From contig NZ_MSCV01000006.1 in NCBI RefSeq assembly GCF_002005105.1, positions 62,001-126,000 on the forward strand: a stretch of 64,000 nucleotides of DNA, given 5' to 3'. Positions 18,244-28,336 of this stretch are shown in pieces. Each line of letters opens with the position of its first letter. Position 1 is the stretch's first letter. Source of the DNA: Methylocaldum sp. 14B. GTDB lineage: Bacteria; Pseudomonadota; Gammaproteobacteria; Methylococcales; Methylococcaceae. Both the position numbers and the translations under genes were made by a program. Under the pieces are notes generated by a model. That model worked only from the letters and a program-made list of their open reading frames with translations, ran no database searches and was not told the DNA's origin.

Positions 18244-18942
18244 TCAATTGCTTTTTTGGACGAACAACCGAATACGAGTTCCGACAGGGGGTAATAGGTC
18301 CTTTCTCGCCTCAATGGTTCCGAAAGCGCCGAGGCCGATGCCAACTCTATGCTCGATGACGCTGGCCGGATCGTGCACGAATCCGATTAACGTGCCGTCC
18401 ATATGAGCCAGGTAGCGACCATCGGGCGTAAATGTCGATCCGGTATAAACCCACTCGTGAGTCGCTTGGCCTTCCGCTGCCGTCAATAGCTCCTCGGCCC
18501 GGCGTCGAACGGTTTTGCCGGAGGATTCCCAGGTAATCCACAATTCGAGCTTGTCGCCTGCGACCGGTTCTTTATCGAAATGAAAGCTGGCGGGCTTGGC
18601 TTTTTTTGCATCCAAGCCGATGAGAATGCAGGCCAAATTGAATTCGACCGCGTTGGCATCCAGTTCGAGAAGGCTTTCGTAGGATTTATACCCTCCCTTG
18701 GTAACCGCCAGAAATTCCAGCGGCGGCTCGGAGCGAATCACTGTGCCTGGAACGGCGAAGTTCCGTTCGGCCTTGTTGACTTCGATGCTGCCGACTTGGT
18801 ATCGCTGGCCGCCCAGGTCGCGGATTTCAGGCTGCGGCGGCATGGGTTGAGAGCCGTATTCCAGCGGGGCTTCCGCAAAGGTGGCGGACGACACCAGAAC
18901 ACCGATCAAAGCGCTATAAATAACAAAGTTGATTTGTCGCAT
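18244..18942 (-). CDS. YdjY-family exported protein
   Basis: 232 residues with a signal peptide (MRQINFVIYSALIGVLVSSA, cleavage likely after TFA). The central part shows the YdjY pattern: PPLEFLAVTKGGYKSYESLL, then a region about the number of residues handled by the partner domain, and 'GTLIGFVHDPASVIEH'. The function of YdjY is not known; family members often sit near redox or radical-enzyme genes. The start lies 11 bp after the stop of the methyltransferase gene, in one minus-strand set with the radical SAM gene further upstream. Start at 18942 is the first ATG and gives the best signal peptide. Confidence 0.7.
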   Translation of the reverse strand: MRQINFVIYSALIGVLVSSATFAEAPLEYGSQPMPPQPEIRDLGGQRYQVGSIEVNKAERNFAVPGTVIRSEPPLEFLAVTKGGYKSYESLLELDANAVEFNLACILIGLDAKKAKPASFHFDKEPVAGDKLELWITWESSGKTVRRRAEELLTAAEGQATHEWVYTGSTFTPDGRYLAHMDGTLIGFVHDPASVIEHRVGIGLGAFGTIEARKDLLPPVGTRIRLFVQKSN

Positions 18943-18953
18943 CGGCCGATCTC

Positions 18954-19946
18954 CTAGCCGACCATGCCGGTGACCACCCGATGCGGCATCGGGGAAGGAA
19001 AGGGAAGGGTTTCAATGTGCGTAAATCCGGCTTCGGCCATCCACGCCGCCACGTCCGTATCGGCATGTACGCCGCCCTCCGGCGCCGTCAGCATCATGTT
19101 GAGGCCGAAAAGGGTCGCAAAAAGAGGGCCGGTTCCGCCGTGGTCAGTGAAGACATCGCTCAAAATCAGCAGCCCGCCGGGTTCCAGGGTGTCCTTGGCA
19201 CGGCCGATGAGTTCCCGGCATCCCATTTCGCTCTCTCGATGCAGGACCCCCGAGATCAATACCACATCGTTACCGGTCGGGAATTTCGTGGTGTGGTAAT
19301 CGCCTGCGAGTGTAGACACCCGATCCTTGGCGCCCAGACTTCCTATGATTTCATCGGCCAGTTCCACCACATGGGGCAGGTCGAGCACTTTCGCCCGGAG
19401 TTCCGGATATCTTCGGACGAACAAAGCGGAATATGTACCCGGTCCGCCGCCGATATCCAGCAGTTGTTTGCGTCCGCTCAGGTCGACCAGGCCGGCCAAA
19501 GCATTGCCGATGCCCAAGGCGCGGTTGTGCATTCCATAGACGAAATGGCGCGTTTTCGCGGGATCGTCGCCGAGATAGGTTTCCTGGGCGAGAGGGGGGC
19601 GATTTTCCCGGAGCGCTTGTTCCAGCTTGCCCCATGTGGCGTAAAGGTCATCGCTGTAACGCACGGCATTTCCCATGAACGCCGGACTGCCCGGCACCAG
19701 AAAGACACTGGCCAGAGCGCTATTCGTGTAAACCCCTTCGGATTCTTCAAGTAACCCTAAGGCAACGCAAGAGTTCAGCAGCAGACGGGTAGGCCGAGGG
19801 TGGGTATTCAGGGCATCGGCTGCCTCGCTGACGCTCATGGATGTCTTGGCGAGAGCTTCGAACACGCCGATACGATTGGCCGTCAGAAATGTCATGGCAT
19901 TCCAGTAGGCGGTGGTGAGTTGCATGATCGGTGTCGGATCGAGCAT
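18954..19946 (-). CDS. SAM-dependent O-methyltransferase (dimerisation domain + Methyltransf_2)
   Basis: 330 residues from the ATG at 19946, which has AAGGAAA nine bases upstream; a longer frame to 20039 exists but lacks support and would overlap the radical SAM gene. Residues about 10-90 form the winged-helix dimerisation domain (LTTAYWNAMTFLTANRIGVF). The SAM site is LLDIGGGPGTYSALF (about 165-180), followed by 'KVLDLPHV' and, later, LEPGGLLILSDVF. Such enzymes methylate hydroxyls (or carbons, as in BchU) of small aromatic or porphyrin-like products. It follows the radical SAM gene by 22 bp, implying a shared pathway. Substrate unknown. Confidence 0.85.
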   Translation of the reverse strand: MLDPTPIMQLTTAYWNAMTFLTANRIGVFEALAKTSMSVSEAADALNTHPRPTRLLLNSCVALGLLEESEGVYTNSALASVFLVPGSPAFMGNAVRYSDDLYATWGKLEQALRENRPPLAQETYLGDDPAKTRHFVYGMHNRALGIGNALAGLVDLSGRKQLLDIGGGPGTYSALFVRRYPELRAKVLDLPHVVELADEIIGSLGAKDRVSTLAGDYHTTKFPTGNDVVLISGVLHRESEMGCRELIGRAKDTLEPGGLLILSDVFTDHGGTGPLFATLFGLNMMLTAPEGGVHADTDVAAWMAEAGFTHIETLPFPSPMPHRVVTGMVG

Positions 19947-19968
19947 GTGATCGTTTCCTTGTGATGTC

Positions 19969-21210
19969 TTAGGCGCAAAGGGCATGGTCGATGTCGCATT
20001 CCATCTGCATGTAACCGCAGCGATGGCACATGAATCCATCCCAAATGTTCAATTCGTATTTCCGGCGGATGTCGAAATAGCCTAGGTTAACGCGCTCAAA
20101 GTAGCTGCGCAGTTTCTCCAGGTGTTTGGGATGATCCCGCCCCGCGATGGGCCAATAAAGTGAGTAAATCGGAATGATGCCCTTCGCACCAAGCGTCTCG
20201 GCGCCCTCGAGCGCAAGCTCGATCGCTTCTTTCTCGGTTAATCCGTACTCCGGCTCCAGTTCGATTCCCGCCACCATGGCCGTGTAGACACGTCCCTTAC
20301 CCCAAAAAGACACTGCACTTTCGAGGGTCCCGATCCAACGCTGATAACCCACGAACCGGTGCTTGCCGGGACAAACCTGGCTAAACAATCGCTCGGACCA
20401 GACTTCCAGATTAAAACAAACGGCATCCACCAGATTCTCATCATGTAACCGGCGTAGACATTCCTCGGGCAACGCACCGGAACCGCAGGTGACCGGAATC
20501 CGATGCCGATTGACCGTTTGTACCTCGCGGGCCAATTCGATGAAGCGTTCGCCTTCTTCCCGCCAATCGGTCATGGAGCCTCCGACCAGATAGATGTGGC
20601 GGATTTCGCTTTCCCGCAAGGCGGCATCAAGCGTCTCCTTTAGGCGCGTGTAAGTCAGGGGCGACAAGGATGTGCGATCCATCACCTGCCCCAATTGCTC
20701 GGTACGCGCGTCGGGAGCGCCGTAACCGCAAAACAGGCAGCGCATGGACTGCCCGTCCTGTTTATCGGCGAGAAAATACTGACAAGCAGGCGCCACGTTG
20801 ATGACCGCCATGTCGTGGTGCAAGGTGATGCCGGCCTGGGCCATGGGAAAGCCGTCGCTGGTTTTTCCGTGCATCCACTTGGGAAGATTCATGAACTCGA
20901 CCGACGTTTCCGGGTGCGTACCGCGATCGTGAGCCAAGCGGTAGCCGGATTCGAAAGAGCCGGTTACGGACCAAGCCGAGTCCCCGTTTCCCTTGATCCT
21001 GGCGAAAACGCCGTCGGACGTGGCAAGCGAGTAGGGAACCATCGCCTTGCCCCTGCCGGTCGGATCGTGTTCGCCGGGTTTGAAACGATACGGGTAGAAA
21101 CCCGGAAACGAGTGCTCCGTCGCCCGTCCCAAAGCGTCGGTGTAGCGAATGCCTTCGAAAATCAGATCCAGTTTGCGTTTGGCGGTTTCTGGGAGGGCGG
21201 GAGGCTGCAT
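19969..21210 (-). CDS. Radical SAM protein with atypical cluster motif
   Basis: 413 residues. The cluster region reads APACQYFLADKQDGQSMR then CLFCGYG: a CxxC pair with the preceding cysteine 14 residues away, so the motif would be C-x14-C-x2-C instead of the usual C-x3-C-x2-C. Downstream strands fit the radical SAM barrel: 'IRHIYLVGGSMTDW', 'RIPVTCGSGAL', 'VDAVCFNLEVWSERLF', and the C-terminus has a second Cys set CHRCGYMQMEC that could hold an auxiliary cluster. There is no B12-binding domain. It heads a minus-strand set with an O-methyltransferase and a YdjY protein. Reaction unknown; fold assignment probable. Confidence 0.72.
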   Translation of the reverse strand: MQPPALPETAKRKLDLIFEGIRYTDALGRATEHSFPGFYPYRFKPGEHDPTGRGKAMVPYSLATSDGVFARIKGNGDSAWSVTGSFESGYRLAHDRGTHPETSVEFMNLPKWMHGKTSDGFPMAQAGITLHHDMAVINVAPACQYFLADKQDGQSMRCLFCGYGAPDARTEQLGQVMDRTSLSPLTYTRLKETLDAALRESEIRHIYLVGGSMTDWREEGERFIELAREVQTVNRHRIPVTCGSGALPEECLRRLHDENLVDAVCFNLEVWSERLFSQVCPGKHRFVGYQRWIGTLESAVSFWGKGRVYTAMVAGIELEPEYGLTEKEAIELALEGAETLGAKGIIPIYSLYWPIAGRDHPKHLEKLRSYFERVNLGYFDIRRKYELNIWDGFMCHRCGYMQMECDIDHALCA

Positions 21211-21246
21211 GGCATTGGTCTCCTGAGTTTTTCTTTGGGCTTAAAG

Positions 21247-21320
21247 CCTATCCCGGCAGGCCGTTCGCCCTGAGCTTGTCGAAGCGTGTTTTAAGGTCTA
21301 CCGGGATCGGCACTTAGTGT
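21247..21320. repeat. Dispersed repeat (CCTATCCCGGCAGG plus CCCTGAGCTTGTCGA)
   Basis: CCTATCCCGGCAGGCCGTTC followed by GCCCTGAGCTTGTCGAAGCG, and near 21298 the sequence CTACCGGGAT, which is the inverted form of the start (ATCCCGGTAG). It therefore behaves as a hairpin-forming unit between the divergent genes at 21210 and 21356. Confidence 0.55.
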
Positions 21321-21355
21321 AGTATGCCGAATCGCGTTCCCGATACGTTTAACCC

Positions 21356-21973
21356 ATGAAAATCAACAGACAGCTTATTCTCGTGGTTTCCGCGGCACTG
21401 GCGATACCGATCATTCCTTTTCTCGTCATTGGCGAACTGCCCGGGGAACGATGGCTGTCGGCCACGGATGACAACGCGCTTCGGTTCGGCTTCCTCGGCG
21501 GTGCGCTGTTGGCCGGCGATACCCTCCTGCCCATACCGTCCAGCGTCATCGGAACCCTGCTCGGCGCGCGTCTCGGTTTCATCTCCGGAACATTATGGAC
21601 ATGGGCGGGACTGACTATCGGCCATCTTATCGGTTATGCCGCCGGGCGGCTGCTGCTGGCCCGGCTCGGCACGCGGCTCCCGGAAGTGCCGACGCTCTTA
21701 GCGGTGTTCGCGAGCCGGCCGGTCCCGGTGCTGGCGGAGGCCGTGGCTTTTACAGCCGGTGCCGAAGGTCTGGATTTTTCTCGATTTCTGCTGACGGCGG
21801 CTGCGGGCAACTTATTGTACTCGGTGGTACTGGCAGGAAATGGCGCCGCACTATTACCCGATGCGATAGTCGGACCAGGAATCATCGTTCCCATGACATT
21901 ACCCGTCGTTGCCTGGCTGGGATGGCGCCTCCGGAAAAAGCAGAAGAGCAAAGTCATGCAAACGGGAAACTGA
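21356..21973 (+). CDS. Small inner-membrane protein with VTT/DedA-like fold
   Basis: 205 residues, hydrophobic throughout, with about five membrane segments. The stretch FLGGALLAGDTLLPIPSSVI then 'GTLLGARLGFISGTLWTW' resembles the re-entrant loop region of VTT (SNARE-associated/DedA) proteins, and 'AGLTIGHLIGYAAGRLL' the segment after it. DedA-type proteins are thought to move lipids or lipid carriers across the inner membrane. The gene points away from the radical SAM set and shares its intergenic region. Family assignment is moderately sure. Confidence 0.6.
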   Translation: MKINRQLILVVSAALAIPIIPFLVIGELPGERWLSATDDNALRFGFLGGALLAGDTLLPIPSSVIGTLLGARLGFISGTLWTWAGLTIGHLIGYAAGRLLLARLGTRLPEVPTLLAVFASRPVPVLAEAVAFTAGAEGLDFSRFLLTAAAGNLLYSVVLAGNGAALLPDAIVGPGIIVPMTLPVVAWLGWRLRKKQKSKVMQTGN

Positions 21974-22005
21974 AACCTCGAAAACGGATCGGCCCTGCTA
22001 CCGGG

Positions 22006-22680
22006 TTACGGCTGCTGGGTAGGACCGGGTTGAAGGTAAATCATTTCGACACCCTCTGCGCCTTGGACGACTGCACGCATCATCTGTCCCTGGTCCAGCT
22101 GCTGCTTGATTTGCGAGACCGAGTCCATCGGTTCGAAACTGAGGCCGTTGAGCTTCAGCTCTGCTGCGGACGGCAATCCCAGCATCGGTTTGAGGGCGAA
22201 ATAAAGTTCGTCTACCGTCGCGGCGGGGGTTTTGGCCAGTTGTTCGATTTGGTAGGCCATCTCCTCGCTTACTTCCACCGTTCGGTGTTTCGGCTGTGTT
22301 TCGGCCTCGCTGGCTGTCGGGGCTGCCGCATCGGCATTGGATGACTCGGGCGACAACAAATTCCGATGCCCCTGCTCGGACGGCAAACCATCCGCGGTCA
22401 ACTGGATCTCGATCTCGCCGGTTTCCGTTTTCAGCCAAAGGCGGTCGCGAGAAATCTTTTCGACTTTGCCCACGTCCGGAATCGAGGTATCCCGTCGCAC
22501 CGTCTGTTGTCGGCCGTCCGGGAATTCGATCATGGCAACCCGAGCTTCGTCGCCGACCGTCACCACACCTGAAAGACGGAAGGGCGGTTCCGACGAAGAT
22601 GCGGCGATTGCGATATCCACCCTGACGATAGCCAATAGAAATGCCGGTAACGAAAACAGGGTTGTCCTACGAATATTCAT
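22006..22680 (-). CDS. GspC-like periplasmic protein (type II secretion-type)
   Basis: 224 residues from the ATG at 22680 (MNIRRTTLFSLPAFLLAIVR, a signal or anchor segment); an upstream start at 22737 adds residues unlike the family. The first folded part, FRLSGVVTVGDEARVAMIEF with 'VRRDTSIPDVGKVEKISRDRLWL', resembles the HR domain of GspC, which contacts the secretin. The C-terminal 80 residues (SAAELKLNGLSFEPMDSVSQ...) could be a PDZ-like module. It is the last gene of a three-gene minus-strand group with the cohesin-like and dockerin proteins. The other secretion genes are not in the window, so a dedicated adaptor role is only a guess. Confidence 0.5.
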   Translation of the reverse strand: MNIRRTTLFSLPAFLLAIVRVDIAIAASSSEPPFRLSGVVTVGDEARVAMIEFPDGRQQTVRRDTSIPDVGKVEKISRDRLWLKTETGEIEIQLTADGLPSEQGHRNLLSPESSNADAAAPTASEAETQPKHRTVEVSEEMAYQIEQLAKTPAATVDELYFALKPMLGLPSAAELKLNGLSFEPMDSVSQIKQQLDQGQMMRAVVQGAEGVEMIYLQPGPTQQP

Positions 22681-22766
22681 GCGCTTAATCGATCCAGCCT
22701 GGAACTTCCATCTCCGAAAACAACGGATGGGAATCAAAAACCACCCACCCGTTGTTCGCTAAACCG

Positions 22767-23414
22767 TTATTTTGATCGAACGCCGGCCCTACGATGCCTT
22801 TGGTTAAATGCGAACCCCAACAATCCCGCTCCCATCAGCATCACGACCGGCGGTTCGGGGACAGGGATAGGCTGTGACTGCTGGCAATTGCCCCCCACGC
22901 AAACACTGCCTCTTCCAGCCGATACCGGGGGAACAAACGGATCGCCGTTTTCATCTCCCAAAAACTCGCCGGTCGAAGCGATGTTATCCGTGAACGACAG
23001 TGGGCTGAGGCCGTTTGCAAGGGTATCGAAGGTCAATGTGAACAACCGGAATGCGGTGTTGCCGTCCTGGTTATCAAGTGACGAAAACGCGAACCCCCAT
23101 ACATTCACCTGACCAGAACCAGGAATAAAATTCTGAACGGAATCGGGATCATTCAAAGGGTCTTGATCATCCAAAAAGATATCGAACGTGACATCGGCAA
23201 GAGACAGAATGGTTGCGTCCCAATGCACGTTGAAATCGTAGGCGCCGACGAACTCACCGCTAAGGTCGGTGACTATGACATCGACCTTAGCCGGGTCACC
23301 GAGCGCCACGTCCTGGGAAACTGGATTAAACACCAGAGAAATTGCCGAGGCCGGCTGGGCGGCCAGCAGACTGAGCGGGACGGCAAGTCCCAATATCTTG
23401 AGTAATTTATTCAT
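22767..23414 (-). CDS. PEP-CTERM protein with cohesin-like domain
   Basis: 215 residues. Signal peptide about 1-24 (LSLLAAQPASA). Residues about 25-170 follow the cohesin pattern: VALGDPAKVDVIVTDLSGEF, then 'VGAYDFNVHWDATILSLADV', 'GSGQVNVWGFAFSS', 'FRLFTLTFDTLANGLSPLSF' and a closing 'GRGSVCVG' strand. The C-terminus is the exosortase signal VPEPPVVMLMGAGLLGFAF with a basic tail. The gene directly upstream on the same strand encodes a protein ending in a dockerin-like domain, so the two may bind each other at the cell surface. Binding is inference. Confidence 0.8.
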   Translation of the reverse strand: MNKLLKILGLAVPLSLLAAQPASAISLVFNPVSQDVALGDPAKVDVIVTDLSGEFVGAYDFNVHWDATILSLADVTFDIFLDDQDPLNDPDSVQNFIPGSGQVNVWGFAFSSLDNQDGNTAFRLFTLTFDTLANGLSPLSFTDNIASTGEFLGDENGDPFVPPVSAGRGSVCVGGNCQQSQPIPVPEPPVVMLMGAGLLGFAFNQRHRRAGVRSK

Positions 23415-23455
23415 ATCACTTTCCCCATCGTCTTAAGTCTCAATTCGAGTTATGT

Positions 23456-23481
23456 CCGACGCACCCCGCAAGGTGCGTCGG
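23456..23481 (-). terminator. Intercistronic hairpin between the dockerin and cohesin genes
   Basis: CCGACGCACC (23456-23465) pairs perfectly with GGTGCGTCGG (23472-23481) over 10 bp. There is no U-run on the minus strand after it, so it is better seen as an attenuating or RNA-stabilising hairpin than as a full terminator. Confidence 0.5.
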
Positions 23482-23494
23482 GTATTTCTTGGCT

Positions 23495-25210
<1,716 letters not shown>

Positions 25211-25313
25211 TGGTTTTCTCTCTCTCTTCTCAAACTCGTCTCGATAGGCTTCCCTGCGCCCATGTCCGGGAATCCCCTCTCTCCAAGCGATTCCGGAAAC
25301 AAGGAGGTTCCGA

Positions 25314-25328
25314 GCAAGAGTCGAGCCA
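25314..25328 (-). promoter_or_regulatory. Sigma-54 (-24/-12) promoter for the dockerin/cohesin group
   Basis: Read on the minus strand, TGGCTCGACTCTTGC has the invariant GG and GC separated by 10 bp and the TTGC of the -12 element. Transcription would start near 25302, giving a leader of about 90 nt before the ATG at 25210. Confidence 0.7.
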
Positions 25329-25496
25329 CGATGAAAGGTGACTTAAAAATCAAGTGGGTGGCTGCTTTCTTTGAAAAAGTGTTCACGATCGAGCCAACTG
25401 CTGTAAAAAAAACTGACAGTGATCCGGGCCTTCACGAAAGGTTGATGTAGACTTGCCGCTTCACTAGCATTCCGATTCGTCAAAAGTCGATTGGTC

Positions 25497-26921
25497 ATGG
25501 CAAGAGCAAGCCTTTTGAGCCGGCACGCGCTCCGGAACTGGACGCCCAGCATTTATCTGAAACTGATGGTTCCCTTTTCGGTGGTTTTGCTGGTGACAGC
25601 CGCTATCGCTTGGTGGCTCACGACGCGTATGTTTTCCATAGCGCTGGAGGAGCGTGTCAACGAACAGCTTACGAATGTCGCGACCGTCTTGGCCAAGGGC
25701 AATCTTCCGCTGACCGACGATTTGGTATTCAAGGTTCGGCAATTGCTCGAGACCGAAATCGTGCTGATACAAAGGGATGGCTATATCGCGATGTCGACCT
25801 GGGGTAATGGCCGGGATGAAGCACATCGCCAAATATCGAAAATCTTCGCGCAGTGTCCTCAGGAAAGTGGCTGTATACGCCCGATGCCGATGCAATTGCC
25901 AAGCGGTCTTTACAGTGTGGTTCTCAGGCTAGTTCCGGCAGGGCGCGACTCCCGCTATCGGGCGGTGGCCGTCCTGTCATCGCTTGCCGACGTTCAGTCG
26001 GCTACCCGCAATGCGGCGGTTTGGATCGGCGCAGCCACGCTGCTGGGGGGCATGCTGATCGCGTGGGCAGGTCAGCGGATTGCGGCGGGCATCATCAATC
26101 CGCTGCGCGATCTCGCTCGCATGGCCGAAAGACTCGCCGGAGGCGACAGGGATGTGCGCGTCGAGTCTCGTCGATCCGATGAGATCGGTGAATTGATGGG
26201 CGCTTTGAACACCATGGCGGAAAAACTCCAATCTTTCGAACAGGCCCTGTCGCGAAGAACCAGGCTGGAAGCCCTGGGCGAAATGTCCGCCCGTATCGCC
26301 CACGAGGTGAGAAACCCGCTCACGGCAATCAAATTGCAACTGCAACTGATGCAGGAGAATGTCGATGAGGCTCAGGCGGAACCGATACGACAAACGCTCG
26401 ACGAGATCCGTCGTCTGGAATTGGTGGTCTCCGGTGCCCTGGACTTCGGGCGGCCCCGGAGTCTCGATCCGGTCGAGGTCGACCTGAACGATCTGGTCGG
26501 CGACGTAAGGCGCCTGTTCGGTCCGCAACTGCAACACCGGGCCATTGCTCTCGAATGCCGGCTCGACTCTTCGCTGCCGCAGGTTCGCTTGGATGCCGAC
26601 CGCATCAAGCAGGTGTTGCTGAATCTGCTCGTCAATGCCGCCGAAGCAATGACGACGGGCGGGCTGATCCGAATCGGAACGTGCCGGACGGGAAGCGATC
26701 ATGTCTCGTTAACGGTCGAGGATTCGGGTTCGGGGATCGATCCGTCGCGGATGGACTTGATTTTCACGCCGCTGCATACCGACAAAAAAGGTGGCTTCGG
26801 GCTAGGGTTGCCCATTTCCAAAGAGCTCGTCGAGCTCCATGGGGGCACTATAGAGATATCGCGAAGCGATTTGGGCGGTGCGCGTTTCGCCGTTTTGTTG
26901 CCGATTGAGTCGATCAGATGA
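25497..26921 (+). CDS. Membrane sensor histidine kinase
   Basis: 474 residues from the ATG at 25497 (TTG at 25491 and GTG at 25494 are possible starts in the same frame). Two membrane segments (about 22-42 and 172-195) enclose a periplasmic sensor of about 125 residues. A HAMP region follows (about 200-250), then the phosphoacceptor box SARIAHEVRNPLTAIKLQLQ with His about 269, and the ATP-binding domain with 'LLNLLVNAAEAM' (N-box), 'VEDSGSGID' (G1) and 'GGFGLGLPISKELV' (G2). It overlaps the following regulator gene by 4 bp (ATGA), so they form a two-component pair of NtrB/NtrC-like type. The signal sensed is unknown. Confidence 0.92.
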   Translation: MARASLLSRHALRNWTPSIYLKLMVPFSVVLLVTAAIAWWLTTRMFSIALEERVNEQLTNVATVLAKGNLPLTDDLVFKVRQLLETEIVLIQRDGYIAMSTWGNGRDEAHRQISKIFAQCPQESGCIRPMPMQLPSGLYSVVLRLVPAGRDSRYRAVAVLSSLADVQSATRNAAVWIGAATLLGGMLIAWAGQRIAAGIINPLRDLARMAERLAGGDRDVRVESRRSDEIGELMGALNTMAEKLQSFEQALSRRTRLEALGEMSARIAHEVRNPLTAIKLQLQLMQENVDEAQAEPIRQTLDEIRRLELVVSGALDFGRPRSLDPVEVDLNDLVGDVRRLFGPQLQHRAIALECRLDSSLPQVRLDADRIKQVLLNLLVNAAEAMTTGGLIRIGTCRTGSDHVSLTVEDSGSGIDPSRMDLIFTPLHTDKKGGFGLGLPISKELVELHGGTIEISRSDLGGARFAVLLPIESIR

Positions 26922-28336
26922 CCAAGATTCTGATCGCCGACGACGAACGCGCCATCTGCCTGGCATTCAGTCAGCTGCTGAAGCGGGACGGTTATGAGCC
27001 GCTCATCGCTTCCGGGGGACGGGAAGCGTTGGAGCTGGTCGAGAGGGAGAAACCGGCGGCCGTTTTTCTCGATGTCAACATGCCGGATTTGAGCGGTCTG
27101 GATGCCCTCGCTCAAATCCGCGCACGCGATCCGCAACTGCCGGTCATCGTCATGACGGCTTACGGAACCATGCAAAGCGCAATGGAGGCGATGCGGCTCG
27201 GCGCGTTCGATTATCTCGGAAAACCTCTGGAACTGTCGCAGATTCGAACGTTGCTGCAGCGTGCCCTGTCGAGCCGTGCCGAATCTGCCGCCGGAATCCC
27301 GGCTGAGGCTAGCCTGGATACGAATGGCAAAGGTGTCATGATCGGTCAGAGCAAAGCGATGCAGGAAATCTTCAAGCTGATGTCCCTGCTGACCGCCAAC
27401 GATCTCACGATTCTGGTAACCGGAGAAAGCGGCGTGGGCAAGGAATTGGTCGCGCGCGGCATTCATTTCAATAGCCCTAGGCGCGAGCATCCCTTTGTCG
27501 CGGTCAATTGCGCCGCCTTGCCCGAGAACATCGTGGAAAGCGAATTGTTCGGCCATGAACGCGGCGCGTTTACCGGAGCGGAGGCGAGACGCATCGGTCG
27601 ATTCGAAGCGGCCGGCGACGGTACGCTGTTTCTCGACGAAATCGGAGAACTTCCCCTTCAATTGCAGGGCAAGCTATTAAGGGTTTTACAGGAGCGAAAC
27701 TTCGAGCGTGTCGGCAGCGTCGCGTCGATTCCATTTAAAGCCAGACTTATCGCCGCCACCAACCGGAATCTGGATGTCGAAACGGCCGCGGGGCGGTTTC
27801 GCGAAGATCTCTATTTTCGGCTCAAACTGATTACGGTCGAAATCCCGCCGTTACGAACGCGCCGCGAAGATATCGCGTTACTGGCTCGGCATTTTCTTGG
27901 ACAGGCAAACAACGAACTCGGCCGGCAAATCACGGGTATAGAGGCCGACGCCGTGAAAGCCATTCAAGCCCACGACTGGCCGGGAAATGTCAGGGAGCTG
28001 GAACATACGATCAAGCGTGCGGTGTTGCTCTGCCGGGGCAATTCGTTAAGCCTGCACGAACTCGGTATAAAACCGAAGGCTCGCACGGACGGCCATTCCC
28101 TGGATTCCACGGATTTGGACGATTTACTGGATGCCGCCCGGCGCGCGCTGCGCGACGCCATTAACGTCGATGGACCCAAAGATTCGACTTTGGGGGTTTT
28201 TTATACAGTGATCGAAGCGGTCGAACGCGCGATTATCGACGAGGCTCTGCAAATCACGAAAGGAAATCAGGTAGCCGCTTCTGAACTTTTGGGCCTGCAC
28301 CGCACGACCTTGAGAAAAAAATATTTCCCCTCCTGA
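26918..28336 (+). CDS. NtrC-family sigma-54-dependent response regulator
   Basis: 472 residues. Receiver domain 1-120 with acidic pocket DD (8-9), phosphoacceptor Asp 52 ([12 protein letters not shown]), Thr in 'VMTAYG' and Lys in 'LGKPLEL'. AAA+ domain about 140-380 with Walker A GESGVGKE, the sigma-54 contact loop [10 protein letters not shown], and '[20 protein letters not shown]'. The C-terminal Fis-type helix-turn-helix is [20 protein letters not shown]. It activates RNA polymerase carrying sigma-54. Sigma-54 promoters for the PEP-CTERM and dockerin genes occur in the same window, and PEP-CTERM genes in other bacteria are known to depend on such systems; that this regulator acts on these promoters is inference. 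Confidence 0.93.
   Translation: MTKILIADDERAICLAFSQLLKRDGYEPLIASGGREALELVEREKPAAVFLDVNMPDLSGLDALAQIRARDPQLPVIVMTAYGTMQSAMEAMRLGAFDYLGKPLELSQIRTLLQRALSSRAESAAGIPAEASLDTNGKGVMIGQSKAMQEIFKLMSLLTANDLTILVTGESGVGKELVARGIHFNSPRREHPFVAVNCAALPENIVESELFGHERGAFTGAEARRIGRFEAAGDGTLFLDEIGELPLQLQGKLLRVLQERNFERVGSVASIPFKARLIAATNRNLDVETAAGRFREDLYFRLKLITVEIPPLRTRREDIALLARHFLGQANNELGRQITGIEADAVKAIQAHDWPGNVRELEHTIKRAVLLCRGNSLSLHELGIKPKARTDGHSLDSTDLDDLLDAARRALRDAINVDGPKDSTLGVFYTVIEAVERAIIDEALQITKGNQVAASELLGLHRTTLRKKYFPS

Noticed and set aside
19969-21210. Radical SAM gene as the hopanoid C-3 methylase HpnR or a BchE-like enzyme
   Set aside because: No B12-binding domain and the cluster spacing does not fit.
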